A program made the position numbers and the translations under genes. From Stropharia rugosoannulata (taxonomy: Eukaryota; Basidiomycota; Agaricomycetes; Agaricales; Strophariaceae), in assembly GCA_028532985.1 (NCBI GenBank), contig JANCIK010000005.1:3696914-3760913 (forward strand): a stretch of 64,000 bases of DNA. The letters are read 5' to 3'. Of the stretch, positions 13,542 to 26,365 are shown piece after piece. Within the stretch, counting starts at the first letter, position 1; each line of letters starts with the position of its first letter. Under the pieces are notes generated by a model that was not told the origin of the DNA, did not search any database, and was given only the letters and a program-made list of their open reading frames with translations.

Positions 13542-15180
13542 CTTAGGACTCCTTACCATTGAAGGACCAACCATTTTTGTACATTCCGCTTGGTATTTTT
13601 TCTCTTTATTTTACTTTGTTTATTTACTGCTACACATGTCTGCTTGTCTAATATACACATTACTTCTGTACTTGGCTCCAACATCCTCTTTTTATGCAGT
13701 TCCCACTGCTTGACGCTATGGCGGACCGAGTCGGCTGGAAGCGGTGCAGTGTAGAGTATGTGCGTATGATTGGCAAAGGTGGGTGCGGGATCTGCCGAAG
13801 CCGCGCTTCCGTATCAGCCAACCTCAGGTTGACCCATAACAGCACCATTACTAGGACTCTTTGTATAGCTCGCTTGAATGTTTACTACATAGTATTCTCT
13901 GATACCCCCCATTTCTAAACGGCCTGCTTTAATCGAAATGTCTGTCTTATTGCTTCAGAAAACGGCCGACTTCAACCCTCATAGGCATTCCGGATGTACA
14001 GGATATACGCTGAACCCTTCGCCCCACTGGCCTTGTCGCCGGATGGACCACATCTCCAATGAGCTGCGTGCCCCTTTGTATTTCCGCTATCATGCCAATT
14101 GTAATACCGCCTGTTAGGAGAAACACCCCTATTCATGTCGCTTGCTCGTACGTACCAATGTACATGTACCTTTAAAGATCACTAATACATATGTGAAGGA
14201 AATGATTCACTCAGTTTCACCAAGTTCCCTCACTCGCCTACCTGTGGAAAAACTTGTCGCCTTATTCGCATGGCTTGCTCTTGTCATCCTCTGCCGTTTC
14301 TGAGTTACGCACCGATAAGCATACAACAGAATTTCACCGCCGTTTCATGAAGATCCCCAACTTCTGACCTTGGATGGCTATCTAATGGTGCTCCCTGGGC
14401 CGCGTTCAAACCCGCTGCTATGGCTGGTCACGAAAATGATTGGCCTAAAACGCAAATGGCACTGGCACTCCGGATATCCGTTGAAGCTACGCTGGTGCTT
14501 TCCTGGAAGTCTTTACCCTGTTGTACCCCCCACCGGGTGTGGATCGCATCTCCACTTAGCTACATGCAGATGTACTGCCTTCTATTCCGACATCATGCTC
14601 ATCCCATTATTTTGTATGTTAGGATAAACACTCCTGTTCTCTATGCCATGATTGTCGCATACCTGATGACTCTAGATCTGACCCTCCAAAGGCTGGACCC
14701 TAGTTAAGAATACATGCTATCAAGAAGAATGACGCAAGGCCTGGTGAGTCAGAAGATACTCAATCTTTTGTCCTTATGGCTCAAGGCAAATCTCACGTCG
14801 CTTCCTCGAACTCTTGTCCACTGTTTACGTGCCTAATATTGATTCCCAGACTGGGAAATTGCTCACGCAAATGCATACATGTGGATTAATGAGAAGAGAT
14901 CAGATGGCCCCTAGCCTCGAAGTGGCTTACACCCGCAATATAACATCCATCTCATACCCTCCACTGCGGTTTATTCACTTTGCTTTTGCGTTCCAGCCAA
15001 TATTGTCTCCGGCGCCATCTCATTAAAGGTCTCTTGTATTTCGACTTGGAGCTCGCCCACACACGCATGCATATGCTAGTCAGGTGTTTTATCTTCGAAG
15101 CTTCGGGATCGCTTCGCCAGGTGTAGAGTCCTAAGTTTCCCTGTTCACACGTCTATACCCGTTTAACAGAACTCATCCTC
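13542..15180. other. Intergenic, no recognisable gene
   Basis: Several open frames of 60-100 codons occur (for example 14420-14707), but none has a family signature or a credible exon structure. The right part may hold the very decayed 3' end of the terpene synthase relic that starts at 15185. I see no repeat structure. Confidence 0.35.
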
Positions 15181-15184
15181 TATT

Positions 15185-15775
15185 TAAATTTGGACCGTGC
15201 TCTGCTCACATGTGCCGAAGTAACGTTCGGTCTGCAGGAACATAGCTGTCAACGTCCCGGATGACACCATGTACCCGGTCATGCGCCTGCTAGTGTACCC
15301 CTTGTAAGAAGCCTTCGAACGCCGCGATGAAGTGCCGCTGTGATGAGGGCGTCGCGAACTTGGTCGCATTGAGCCAAAACCTGAATTGGAATAAAGACTT
15401 AAAGTTATATGTATTCCCAGGAGCTTTAGAGGTCGCTATGAGGAACGGCGTAGCTCACGTTTGGGTGATTTTTCCGCCGACCCACTCGCCCTCAGGGCGT
15501 GGTTTGTGCAGCTTGCGGAACGCGTCCATGATGATAGACATACGCATCTTCATCGTTTGTGCGTCCTCTGTGTCTGTGTACTCTTCCATGAAGTAGAACA
15601 GGTTCATCATATCGCATCCAGTCCTCAGTCCATCTGGTATTGTGAAAAGTCAAAGATTTGAAAAATTTAACGCACGGGGAAGAGATACCGACTCATATCA
15701 AAAGTTGGATAGAAGAGAGAGGCTATGAGATCTAATGCAATCGTATTCGTCATTATCTGCGTGTAGTAAACTCAA
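15185..15775 (-). pseudogene. Sesquiterpene synthase relic
   Basis: On the minus strand, joining across short intron-like gaps gives a recognisable basidiomycete terpene synthase core. In order: DLIASLFYPTFD, then LRTGCDMMNLFYF with EEYTD, then KPRPEGEWV, then ATPSSQRHFIAAFEGFLQG, then VIRDVDSYV. In active enzymes the metal-binding motif reads D(D/E)xxD; here the first Asp is Glu (about 15573-15589). An in-frame TAG follows at 15290-15292 and the frame shifts again near 15240. The N-terminal part and the NSE metal motif of the C-terminal half are not recognisable. It is a dead copy of a gene that would have cyclised farnesyl diphosphate. Confidence 0.75.
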
Positions 15776-17917
15776 CGGGACATCTCACCGTTTATGTCCC
15801 TGGAGATCGGACTTTGCAGGAGTCTGTGTTGAATATATTGAAGGACGCTATCCAATCGTGTGAAGCCCTTCTGCATACTTCGCGATGAGGCTTGATACGC
15901 CGCCCCCATGGCCAGGAGGCCAGAAACGGAGGAAGCGTGATTGTGTGTTACAGAGATGAGGATGACACGATAGATAAAGGTGAACTGACGTTCTATGTAG
16001 TGGAACCGGGCTAATTGGAAGTGCGGAATGCGAAGTCCCTGATGTTTTGGACTTTTTATCGTCAGATATACGAGTATGAATAACTGTAAATTCATTCCAG
16101 ACATTCCTGACCCCGACTTCAAGCTGTGCTACCTGGACCCACGTCGGACGGAATGGATTCAATTACGGATTCGCCGGAGTGCTCGCTATAGAGCACTTGC
16201 GTTCCGTATCTATAATTAGCCCCGCATGAAATTGGACTTGGTCAAGACTGAAGTAAACGGCAGAACGGAGAATCGTATGCGGAGAGACAGCGCATCGAGC
16301 AGTCCCGTGCTCCCCATGTATACGACTCCGTTAATTACATAGGAAACTTCAGAGCGATGTAAAATGGCTTTTCGGAACGGCGATGAATGTTGGATGAATG
16401 AGCCTGCATTGTGGTTAGGTTAATGTAGAAGAAAATGTGTATGACTACAATTAGCGGATGATTCTGAATGTATTAGAACTATCATCTATATCTCACACAG
16501 AGGGGGAGAGACTGAGACAGTCGTAGGCCCAGTTGAATATTGGTTCTTTGGGGGCGACAAGCAGTGCAGCAAAGGTGGGTGTTCCTGGTTCAGGTGCAGA
16601 TATAGTATTACCGGAGCCATGCAGTCTATGGTGTGAGGCTTTGGTGGAACGTTTAAAATGAATATTGAACACTTAAGAATTGGCTAAGTTGTCAAGAACT
16701 CCCGTATACTGACACCCTTTCACCAGTTACTGGGCTCAGACGTCATTTCCTACTTAGGTCTAGCGACAATTATACTTATAGGAGCTATAGCGAATGATGG
16801 TAGCTAGGAAGTAAAGAGGCTACCATGCACTGGTTCACCATGCAAGGCGTATAGAAATTTAAACATCAACCCCGAGCTTGAGATGCCAGAGACTGAAAAG
16901 CTCGATGCTCACTGACTGGAGATCGATTATTTGTCTCCTTATCTTTGACTACCATCGTGCACGCCCATGTCAACGCGTATGATGTACTATGGGCGGCATT
17001 TATGGTTGCCCTTAACTACATAGCTCATCAGAAGAGTGATAGAATGGCCCTTTGATGACATATGGAGAGTTGCGATCTACATATGTACTATTCCTAGAAA
17101 GTAGGATTTTCCCATGTAGTAAATCATATAAGTGATCACCAAGATGTTATGTACTCATAGCAAGTTCTACCCAATAGGCATTTCTAGATGCATGGGCAGT
17201 TTCAAGTTCTGTTGGTGGTCAAATAGTCCTCATTGAGATAACATTTATGGTTCAGAAAGAATGAAGGGATTTAACTTTCAAGCAACACTCTCATTGCGGC
17301 GTAGCTTGATGTAACAGGACTGTACACCAGACGGCATCACTTGATATATTTCTCCATAGCAGAGCGTACTCACTATGCTACGGAGAAGAATTGGGTAATC
17401 GATGTGTCTCCACACTCTGTTATCGCCATCATGGACCGACTAATAGTACTTTACGAAGTACTATGACACTCAGGCGTCTCGTTAGCCTACGACTATTAAC
17501 TGAACAATGCATGTATTACCGATCCCTCGTACGAGCCAATGCCTTCGTCAAATAAAGGGATGTTGTTGATGGATTTAGGGGCCCTAGTACTTCACGATAA
17601 ATGATTACATGATAGTGTATCCCACACTATCTTTGATGAATATAAGTACCGGGCGCTGATGGTTATCATTGATTATTACGCGCCTGAGAATACTGATAGA
17701 CACTCCCGTTCCTAACATAATGGAACCACATCAGAAACCGTCATGCATCACAGCTACGGATGTGCTGATCCCGCGCAGAGTTGGGATGACAATGGAACGA
17801 GGTTATCCACTTGCCAACTTCGTGAAAGTTGTACCTTTGGGGTCTTTTGAGCAAAGTACGGGGAGAAGAATCAATATTTAACAGGACCATCCTGAGGAAA
17901 TTAACAAATCCGAAAAC
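15776..17917. other. AT-rich intergenic stretch
   Basis: Bases 15776-16160 may include a highly decayed 5' part of the terpene synthase relic, but I cannot align it. From 16163 to about 17640 stops are dense in all frames and no gene or repeat is recognisable. The last 270 bases resemble the upstream region of the first 7-TM gene and form the promoter of the second. Confidence 0.4.
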
Positions 17918-19191
17918 ATGTCTTCCCCAGACAACAGTCCAGCCGCTGTTGAGTATATGAAGCAGGTTATTAGTAGTAACCTCAACTCCACCTTGATGCT
18001 CTTGATGTTCACAGGTAATGTCAGCCCCCAAATTACAGCGGGCAGCTCACCGATCCGGCATTTGCAGGAGTATATGTCATGGTCTTTGGCTATACCATCT
18101 ACATATACGGTATGCAATGAGGAACTAGTCGCCTACTTCAAGTAAGACTAATTATGTCTGACAGGAACACAAAAGCAAGACAAAAATCGATTCATTCTCA
18201 TAACGCTCTCCGCCTTGTTTTGTATTACGATCGCAATGATTGGATTGCAGTGGCAATACACTAACTTGGAGTTCGTTGAGCATAGCGATACTAGATTCTC
18301 CATCGTCTTCTTCAGTACCTTTGGTGACCCTGGCTTGGTTCTATCGATATCTACATTACAAGATGCGACATATATCTTAGCTGATGGTCTGTTGGTACGT
18401 TTAAGGTCTACCTAACTACGATAAGCTACCGTTCTAATACGTCGCAGCTATGGAGGTGCTATTGCATGCTTGGTAGATCCAAGGTGCTCATCTACTTCCC
18501 CTTATTCATGTATGTATGTGAAATAGGTAAGATCTTTGGCATACTCGCCTACATGTCGACTGACATTCAAATAGCTCTTTGCATCATCTCGTTGGCCCTG
18601 TACGGAGTGCAACACTTCCAGCTCAATGACACGCAAAAGCTAGTAAACCCTGTTTTAATCATCATTGGTACCCTCAACGGCGTGATTGCCGTTACGAGTA
18701 CTTCAGCCACATTCATTATTTGTCGCAAAATATCTGTCTCTGTCAAGGAGCGCCTGCCGATGAAGAAACGATACAAACACATCGTCCGAATGCTTATAGA
18801 GTCATCAGCGTTGTATTCTATATCAAGCATATTACTCACCATCGATGCGATTCTGTTGTCTACCCCATCCATCCCAGACGCGGTTTTCCAGGCTGCTTTA
18901 GACCTGAACGACTACATCATAGGCTTTAACATGATAGCGACGGTCAGCCAACCTCCCCCCTCTCTTGCAAAGTTTTTCTCAAGAATCTTTCTTTTGCAGG
19001 GCCTTGCGCCAACTCTAATGGTGGCGCAACTATGCCTGTCATCTGGTGATATGTCTGTCGAGACTGTACAAACACATAAAATTTCCGCCCTTCAATTTAA
19101 CCACCCAAACTCCATCAAAGATGAAAACGGAGAAAGCAAGACATCGTTAGATTTAGATATCTATTTAAAAGAGGAAGGTCCGTTAGTATAA
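17918..19191 (+). CDS. Multi-pass (7-TM type) membrane protein, copy 2
   Basis: Exons 17918-18014, 18068-18109, 18165-18394, 18448-18526, 18575-18942 and 19000-19191 join in frame to 335 residues. Every intron position matches copy 1. Sequence features are the same: about seven hydrophobic spans, the LWRCYCMLGRSK block, the CRKISVSVKE charged loop and a polar acidic tail ending in KEEGPLV. This is the best preserved of the three copies. It lies in the same orientation as copies 1 and 3, about 6.2 kb before copy 3. Function is unknown; a sensory or receptor role is possible but not shown by the sequence. Confidence 0.87.
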
Positions 19192-20515
19192 GTTCGGACT
19201 CTATGGACTACAATGTACTTTTAGTTAAGTGACCCCTATCATGGCGCGCTCTCGACTTCGCATGTCGGCATCATAAACAATGATATTTTTTTAGTCTGAT
19301 ATACTACCACCGATGGTTAGCCTAAAATCCTCTTGGGAATGCTTGAATGAGCAGTGTCGAGTTGTGTTAAGCTACCTCAATGGGGGTAGAAGCCGCAATC
19401 CCAAATAGGTCAATGTGTCCCGGGTGTAGCTTGCTGGGATCAAATAACAGCGGAAGGGGAATATAGGTAGGTCTGAGAAGGTCATCCAAGACAAGTTTCC
19501 ACCTGACCCCCAGCACACCTTTACATTCCGAAGGGCGACAATGCTGTATCTGTGAACCTTGAGTGACGAAGTTGTGAGCGCCATGCTTGAATACGCCCAA
19601 TGAAAGAGTAGCTTTATTAAACGGGCGTTCGGAAGACCTCGTCACTTTCAGAGACCAAAGTAACGAGTACAGACCCTCTGGATCTCCTCATCAGCGGGAT
19701 CGAAATATTTCTTTGCCAAATCCGCAATACCTCGCGATTCATGCTGCTGTAGCCGGAATTTTGCACATGAGCGGTGCACGCACATTCTTCCATCAGGTTC
19801 TATACATATATGGGGAAGAAGAAGGCAATGTTCCTCCCGTGCGGTCCTGGTTAGAGCTAGAAAAACCAATGGACAAAGGCGTACTGAGGGACTCTGTTCA
19901 ATAGTTGCAGTTGTTTGGGGTACATTAAACTCTTCAAGCTTCATACGTATTACCGCTGCGCCTCAGTGCCTTACTCTGCTGTGAATCGGCGTCATAAAAA
20001 GCTCAAATTTGATTGCTATACGGTGTGCGGGCTAACCTATACCGGGTCATTTGTTGTCTCGAGCCTATACATGTGCACAATGCACATTCTTATGTGTATC
20101 TTTTTAGTGTTCCTGTACACCGTACACGAGATGATGTCAGTTTTCGATCATGCTCACTACAGACTGGATGTTTCCATTTTTCTTCGAATCATCCTTCATT
20201 TTGTGACAGAATGTTAGAAAAAACTCGGTGATTGGTAGCTCTGAGCTACAAAAAAAACAACGCCTTATTTTTACACCGTAACTGAGGCCCTCAGGGTGGT
20301 GATGATTCATCCAAGCAGCGAGAAAAGCAAGAGAAAAGTTTGGGAAAACTTTTGGAAAACTTGAATAAAAGACGCGCGTGTTGGCTTTGAATAATACAAG
20401 CTCCGCTTCGGCATCGGCCTTCGGTGCACCCGGCGCTGGCGGTCTGAGTTACTGTCATTTTCATCTCCTTCCAGTGTGCTCCCATCGTCTCTCGTTTCAT
20501 CTGTAAGATATGTAC
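19192..20515. other. Intergenic with a possible gene tail on the minus strand
   Basis: A minus-strand frame at 19367-19645 ends ...LLFDPSKLHPGHIDLFG...TPIEVA. A weaker copy of that ending can be read on the minus strand near 22690-22760 (SIEIA before the stop). Both may be the 3' end of one unknown gene family. Nothing else is recognisable; 20160-20340 is AT-rich. Confidence 0.3.
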
Positions 20516-20519
20516 TTTG

Positions 20520-21890
20520 ATTTCAGTGGTTAGCGTTCGGGCGACCTCCAGACCGAGTTTGGCGTCGTCAAAGATCCTCCAATCATCGTCGAACCACTCG
20601 CCTCTCTGGCTGGTTTGTCCACATCTCGTCTTCCACCAACCCCTCTCTGCCTACCATCCCCGCTCAGCATTCACGGAGCACGTCACCTGCCGGATATGAT
20701 TCCAGCTCCAGCCATGCTAACCCTGCCGCAACCTGTTTAGCGGCCCTGCAGCTCTTGTCGCTGCGAAGCAATCGCATGGCAAGGACAAGGCCATGCTCTA
20801 TCTCCTCGACTCCGATGCCGTCCCAGACTGCTGTGGCGTCCCCATCTGGCTCCTGGTTGCTCATCACCTCGGCTGGGAAGGTCCACAACCTGACCCACAT
20901 ATGCCGAGCCCACCCACCCCGCAGCGCAACATCAAGGGCCGTAGAGGTAGAGGGAACTGGCGCAGCTCTTCCAGCTCCGCAGATTCGTTTTCTTTCATCT
21001 CCTATGACAAGCAGTACCAGCTACGGGGGCTCCACTTCCAGCAAGACGGGCACTGATTAACCAGATCACAGTCTTCCTCCTGACCCTGGTACCGCCTGGC
21101 CGCCTGCCTTCCATTCAGATTTTACTTCCTGTGCATGGCTCACCTACCGCTCTCATCTCCCCACTCCTATCCATGACAGCCTGCTGTTCAGCTACGCTAT
21201 GACCTACCCCATTTTCGGTTAACTTAACGACATTGGCCGAGAATCAACGCCCGACAGTAGGCAGGAAGGTCTGGCCGTGGGCTGGGAGAAGACTTGGAGC
21301 GCAGATACGGGATGGGGATGCATGTTACGCGCAGGTCAAGGTCAAGGTCATCTCGCCAACGCTCTCGTTGCTGTCCACTTCAGACGCGGTACGTGCGCCC
21401 ATCGTTTAGACCGGCGCTGTCCTCCTCCTCCTCACCCTATGGCAACCCCGGAATATGAGAAATACGCTCCATCTTGACCTGGTTTCTCGACACGCCGTTA
21501 CCCCACGCCCCTGTCATTGTCCCCAGATTGGCCCTGTGGGCCGGATTCCCTCCACCTGCGTCGGTCCTTGCTCAGGCATTTACCAAGGATCACCCTCCCG
21601 ATCAACTCCTTGACGCCCACTCACGCCCATCGTTTTCTTTCCTTTTCGTCCGTGGTCTGCAAGCTAAGGTGTTCAAGGCGAGCGGAATGGCCCGGTTCAA
21701 AGAACCCTGGAGCCCCCGATGCAAACCCTGCGGCCTCACAGTCGTCCACCTTGGCCCTCTCGGAACTCACCCATCACCCCCTTTCATCCTCCACTCGTCC
21801 GCCTGTCGAGCTGCAGTTAGCCTTTTCTTGAAGTGGAAGGGCGTGGTATACCAAGCCTCGCTCACAGCTGCTGTTTCTTCCTTCGCATGA
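20520..21890 (+). pseudogene. ATG4: ATG4 autophagy protease relic, N-terminal and middle part
   Basis: Pieces of Atg4 can be read in shifting frames: RLSGWF near 20605, AMLYLLDSDAVPD near 20795, then EKTWSADTGWGCMLRAGQ around 21280-21340, then TWFLDTP near 21475. The GWGC segment carries the catalytic cysteine of this C54 protease family, which processes and recycles Atg8. Frames change several times and the segment between TWFLDTP and the GVVYQ piece near 21840 is badly eroded. The C-terminal part lies 3 kb further on at 25087-25400. The copy is plainly dead; a working ATG4 presumably sits elsewhere in the genome. Confidence 0.8.
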
Positions 21891-22139
21891 ATGGCACGAG
21901 CTCGGCATTGTGTAACGGGGCCTTACATTACGCAGTCTATTACATCCGCCTTGGCACTCCTTCGCGTATATAAGGCCATCCCTGATTTCGAGGATGGCCA
22001 TCTTCTTGATTTATACTTGCGTACTTCCAATACAATCATATTGGCAAGTTCGCTCACTGTGTGAATTAAGGCGATACGAAGTGCGCGAGCGCTTCACATT
22101 GAGACATGTCGCGTTGACGTCGCGCCTCATTTGTAGCAG

Positions 22140-22212
22140 AACTTTGCTGGCATTAACTATGACGCACACACCAACCCTCGCCTTTTCGCATGGCGTGACT
22201 CCAAGGCAGTAG
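22140..22212 (+). pseudogene. Small fragment of the TM/coiled-coil protein family
   Basis: The frame ending at 22210 reads LALTMTHTPTLAFSHGVTPRQ. This closely matches LALAMAGTPTLAFSRGATPRQ in the membrane/coiled-coil protein at 51780-52949. It is a stray fragment about 20 codons long, ended by a stop just where the coiled coil would begin. Confidence 0.55.
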
Positions 22213-22981
22213 GCACTGCATACTTCCGTGAATGGGCCGTCCGCTGGATATCCGCGCGGCGTTCGTGGATATAGCTCGTGTTGTTATCGGCTTCGCGAGC
22301 AGGAGGCTGTCGTGTCGGTACTACATAAGATGGACGTCAGACCTGCGGGGCGAGCAATATGTGACCGTCTGTAAATTTGAGATGTACTAGGTGCCTGTTA
22401 GTTATAGTCACGGCGATGTAGGAGATGTTCAATGATGACATAGAAGGCTCTCGAGTATCATGCATGACAAAGTTAGCATTGACGACTGTGCTTCCACGCA
22501 GAGATAGCCAGTCACAAAGGCACGATTCACGAGTAAAGCCCTTTTCAACTAATACTATTAAGCTCATAAGTGCTCGAGAAACAAGAGAAGTCATTCGAGA
22601 TCATCAATCCCGGCCCAAATTGCATCCCACTTCATCCATCCGCTGCATCAAAAACGAAGCGCTGTTGGTTGTGCTCTAATTACCGATATTTAGTTGCGTC
22701 AAGCTATCTCAATACTAGTGGTGGGAGCCGAAGGGCACAATAGGCTTAGATGTGACTGGTATCAAATAAAAGAGCTGCACACCAATCTTACATAAAATAG
22801 ATAATTAAGAAACGTGTCGTGTTGTGTGCGACGTCGTTGACCCTCCGCTGCTTTCGTCCTGACCACGTCATCATTGTATGTACCCCTTATTTCTACCATC
22901 GTCGTCAATTAGCTGATTCCGAGATAATAATTCCAACAATGCCCATGCATATAGTACAAATCGGGACTAGTTTGGATAGAA

Positions 22982-24969
22982 ATGCCACTTGGTGATATTG
23001 ATCCACAGGCCCGCGATCTACTTGCGGCACTGACAGCTTTTGTGAAGCCAATTGTAGCGGCATGCTTATCATCTGGTAAGCCCTTCCGTTATGAGCAAAA
23101 CGCATTCGACATATAAATCTCTGTTTAATAGATAATGCTCTTGAAGAACTGAAACAGAGTAAGCTTCGATGTGCAATATACAACAGTACTGATGCAGATG
23201 AGTGCTGATTTTCTTTATAATGTAGGCCGAGATCTTTCCTCGGTCGAATCAGTTGAACACCATCTTGTTAACTCTCTCAAGGCTTATATTGCGGAAACAA
23301 TCAGTGGCTTTTGCAGTACCGATCGACCTCCACCAATAATAGCCATCGAGGAAGACAGGCCGTACACTATACCTCAGAAATGTACGTTTCCTCTTGCGTC
23401 TACTTCGAGTTATCGCCCATGCTTATATCTCTAAGTCAAAGAAACTTTTAAAAGCCAGATAATAGCTAGGCTCCGCACTGCTGTATTTGTTATGCCGACG
23501 CGACTATTAGTGTTTGATTCAACGGGGTCTGCAATCCAACTTGTCGACCAACGAGAAGCAGTGCAATTTCTGGCTAACGTCATATTTTCCAAGGTGGACG
23601 ACAGCCCCGACCAACGTGCAACCATCATACAGCTGTTAGAAAACGACCCCACAGGAGATGTTCTACAAAGCACCGATAGGGCTAAAAACCCAATAAGTCC
23701 TTTTCTTCAGGAACACGCACATTACAGTATACTTTCTCACACATGGACCAAAGACCTGCCCGGAGAGATTAACTTTCAGGGCTGGGCTACAAGAGCGGAT
23801 AACCCTACTGGATATGCAAAAATCAAAAACTTCTGTCGAGTTTCTGCTCAAAATCATGGTTGTTATCTGGGTTGGGATGACACATGTTGCATCAACAAAG
23901 AAAGCAGCGCCGAGCTCGATGAAGCCATCCGATCTATGTATAAATGGTATAGCAAGTCCAAAGTATGCGTTATATATCTCGCAGAGACCGAATCCGTCGA
24001 AAAAATGGCCAGCGATACTTGGTTCACCCGAGGATGGACACTGCAGGAGCTTGTAGCACCGTGGACTGTAGCCGTCTATAGCAAGCATTGGTCGAAAATG
24101 GCTTGCAATCAGGCACGGGTTGCAAATGCTGCCGGGATATCGACCCAAGAGCTGAATCACTTTAGACTTGGTGACAATGCGGAGATCCCTATATCCAGGT
24201 GACTGCAGATGGCCTGCATGAGGCAGGTGACCCGCGAGGAGGACGGCGCCTATTCGCTCATGGGTGTTCTGGACGTCAGCATGTCAATAGCATATGGCGA
24301 AGGTGCTCAACTTGCTTTCCTTCGGCTCATGCGCGAGCTCATCAATACCGCGCCTGCGGTTGTGGAGGTCTTCAATCACAGCTATTCAAAGATCACCGAC
24401 GAAGTCATTCCAACCGCTCTAGATGTATACTGCAATCGCTCCGACACTTTCGATTATGTCTCCAGGAGCGGCGTTGTGCATTCTATGCTGGCAAATGACA
24501 TTCCGATCGAGCCATTTATCTTAACCCATGTCGGCCTCCGCATCCATCTTCTCCTTTTTCCGGGCCATCGCAGGAAGTCTGAACCGCAGTCTGATGGCAC
24601 TTCACACCGAAGGGCAACCTGTATGGTCGGGTATGGAATTTCGACTTATTGGCAAGTTCTCTCTATAATAAAGACAACGAGACTACGGATCACACAGTTG
24701 TCATCTTTGGGGTGGTCAATTTCTCCTTGGAAGATTGTAAGGTTATCATCGGAAATCCCTGCCTTTCGATTCCACTCAACTGCAGGGGGCAGAAACCTGG
24801 GCATATTCGACCATCTCATAAGATGAAGTTATGGTATTCGCAATCTGAATCGTCTCCTCCGGTCACGGTCTTCAAACTACATTCTTCAAAAGCTTTGAGT
24901 GAACAACAACCTCGAATTGAGGTGGATGAAAGCGATTCGATTTGGAGGTCCAGGGTCTGCAGCGCATAA
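22982..24969 (+). pseudogene. HET-domain protein with nonsense and frameshift
   Basis: The start at 22982 (MPLGDIDPQARDLL) leads through short exons (22982-23074 and about 23132-23161) to a HET domain in 23430-24300. Motifs are YSILSHTW, then CYLGWDDTCCINKESSAELDEAIRSM, then VCVIYLAE, then WFTRGWTLQELVAP, and after a break REEDGAYSLMGVLDVSMSIAYGEGAQLAF. The TGA at 24200-24202 interrupts the frame exactly where relatives have Trp (SRWLQMA), so TGG to TGA is the simplest reading. A second frame change occurs near 24550-24620, after which KGNLYGRVWNF continues in another frame. HET proteins trigger incompatibility cell death in fungi. This one sits between the two halves of the ATG4 relic. Confidence 0.8.
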
Positions 24970-25086
24970 TGATTTATATATGAGACAGGTAAATAGCTTT
25001 TAATACCTATAATATATGCGGAAATAGGTCGGAAAAATGACCCCATAAGTACACAGGGTTCATAGTCCAGTATTCTGTAGACGCTG

Positions 25087-25400
25087 ATTACCGTGGGCAT
25101 TGCGGATAGGTCCTCTTCGTATTACTTTGTTGGAAGTCTGGTAGGCGCACTTTATGTCGACCCCCAGAACCCTAGACCGGCAATTACTCTCCGCTCGCCA
25201 CCCCCGCGCAAGCAGGTCGAGAGGTTTAGGCAGAGGCTGTGTGAGCGCGGCGGGGAACGGAAGCCGGCACTGAGAGGCTTGGGATGTAGTGTGAATCCGA
25301 ATACGCCAGCGTCTGATCTGGATGCTGATGGTTCTGGATCTCGACGCCCACCCCCATTCCCTTCCTATTCCCCTTCTCCCGTTTCTTACCAGGAATGAAG
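25087..25400 (+). pseudogene. ATG4: ATG4 relic, C-terminal part
   Basis: The frame starting near 25093 reads GIADRSSSYYFVGS...ALYVDPQNPRPAITLR. This is the C-terminal Atg4 block in which the Asp-Pro-His catalytic loop normally reads LDPHH; here the His is replaced (VDPQN). It continues the relic at 20520-21890 in the same orientation, so the two belong to one gene opened by the 22-25 kb segment. Confidence 0.75.
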
Positions 25401-25563
25401 TCGACCACTCTCCGCACATCCTCATTAAGAGCGGCCATTAGTAGCAACCTCAACTCCACCTTGATGTTCTTGATGCTCACAGGTAATGTCAGTCCCCAAA
25501 TTACAGCGGGCAGCTCACCGATCCGGCATTTGCAAGAGTATATATCATGGTCTTTGGCTATAC

Positions 25564-26365
25564 TATGGTGAGTTATTTGCACCATAATTCCCACGGCGCG
25601 CGACTCATTGATGGCACCGCCGCGCGCGACTCAACGGGTTCGGCAGGTTATTATTTTGACTGCTACATCCCAGAGCAGCCCATACTTACCTCATATTATG
25701 TGCTCTGGATATTATATTGTATCAAGAAGTAGAGTTGATTGTAGTTTAATGTTGATTTAATGACATTTTGTACCTATGATGGGATTTGCCGAAATATTCC
25801 CACGACATGCCCGCCGCGCGCGACTCTCTGAAGGACTGCCGCGCGCGACTCAAACCAAGTGGTCATTTTCAAATGCACCATTATATGTTTTTTTATCAAT
25901 AGTAACAGTATATATGTGGTACATACAGTATGAGTACACAGATTCTACAGTAATATGAGGAAATACATCCATGTTTGAGAAGGAACTACTACTGAAATTT
26001 GATTAAAATATGTGCCTAAGTCCCCATGAATTGAATTTAAAGTACTTGAGCTGAAAAGGAGGAGATATATAGCTTCATTGTGTACTCAAATGCTATCATT
26101 TATGGGTGATATTGGATGGCTTAGTGTAGTTGTAAGTACAAAACAGCAGGAAAAACTCGCCCTGTATGCCTCTCAAAGGGATTGATGACCACAAACTCCA
26201 GTAATTTACTATTAATACAATACATATACCTACATATACCTTATTTCTACTCTAAACACCCAGGATATAGTGAAACAAGCACTGTCCCCTCACTTTGAGT
26301 CGCGCGCGGCAGTGCCATCAATGAGTCGCGCGCCGTGGGAATTGTGGTGCAAATAACTCACCATA
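25564..26365 (+). mobile_element. Non-autonomous DNA transposon, TATGGTGAG family, member 1
   Basis: The ends are inverted: TATGGTGAGTTATTTGCACC on the left and its complement on the right, and pairing extends about 80 bases inward with few mismatches. The target duplication is GCTATAC (25557-25563 and 26366-26372), found once at the same spot in copy 2 of the 7-TM gene, which confirms the boundaries. Several copies of a GCGCGCGACTC motif lie near both ends, probably transposase binding sites. The AT-rich middle has no transposase, so movement needs an enzyme from elsewhere. Confidence 0.9.

Noticed and set aside
19367..19645. Minus-strand frame of 92 codons as a gene
   Set aside because: Only the last 30 or so residues have a counterpart (near 22690-22760) and no upstream exons could be found; mentioned as a possible gene tail only.
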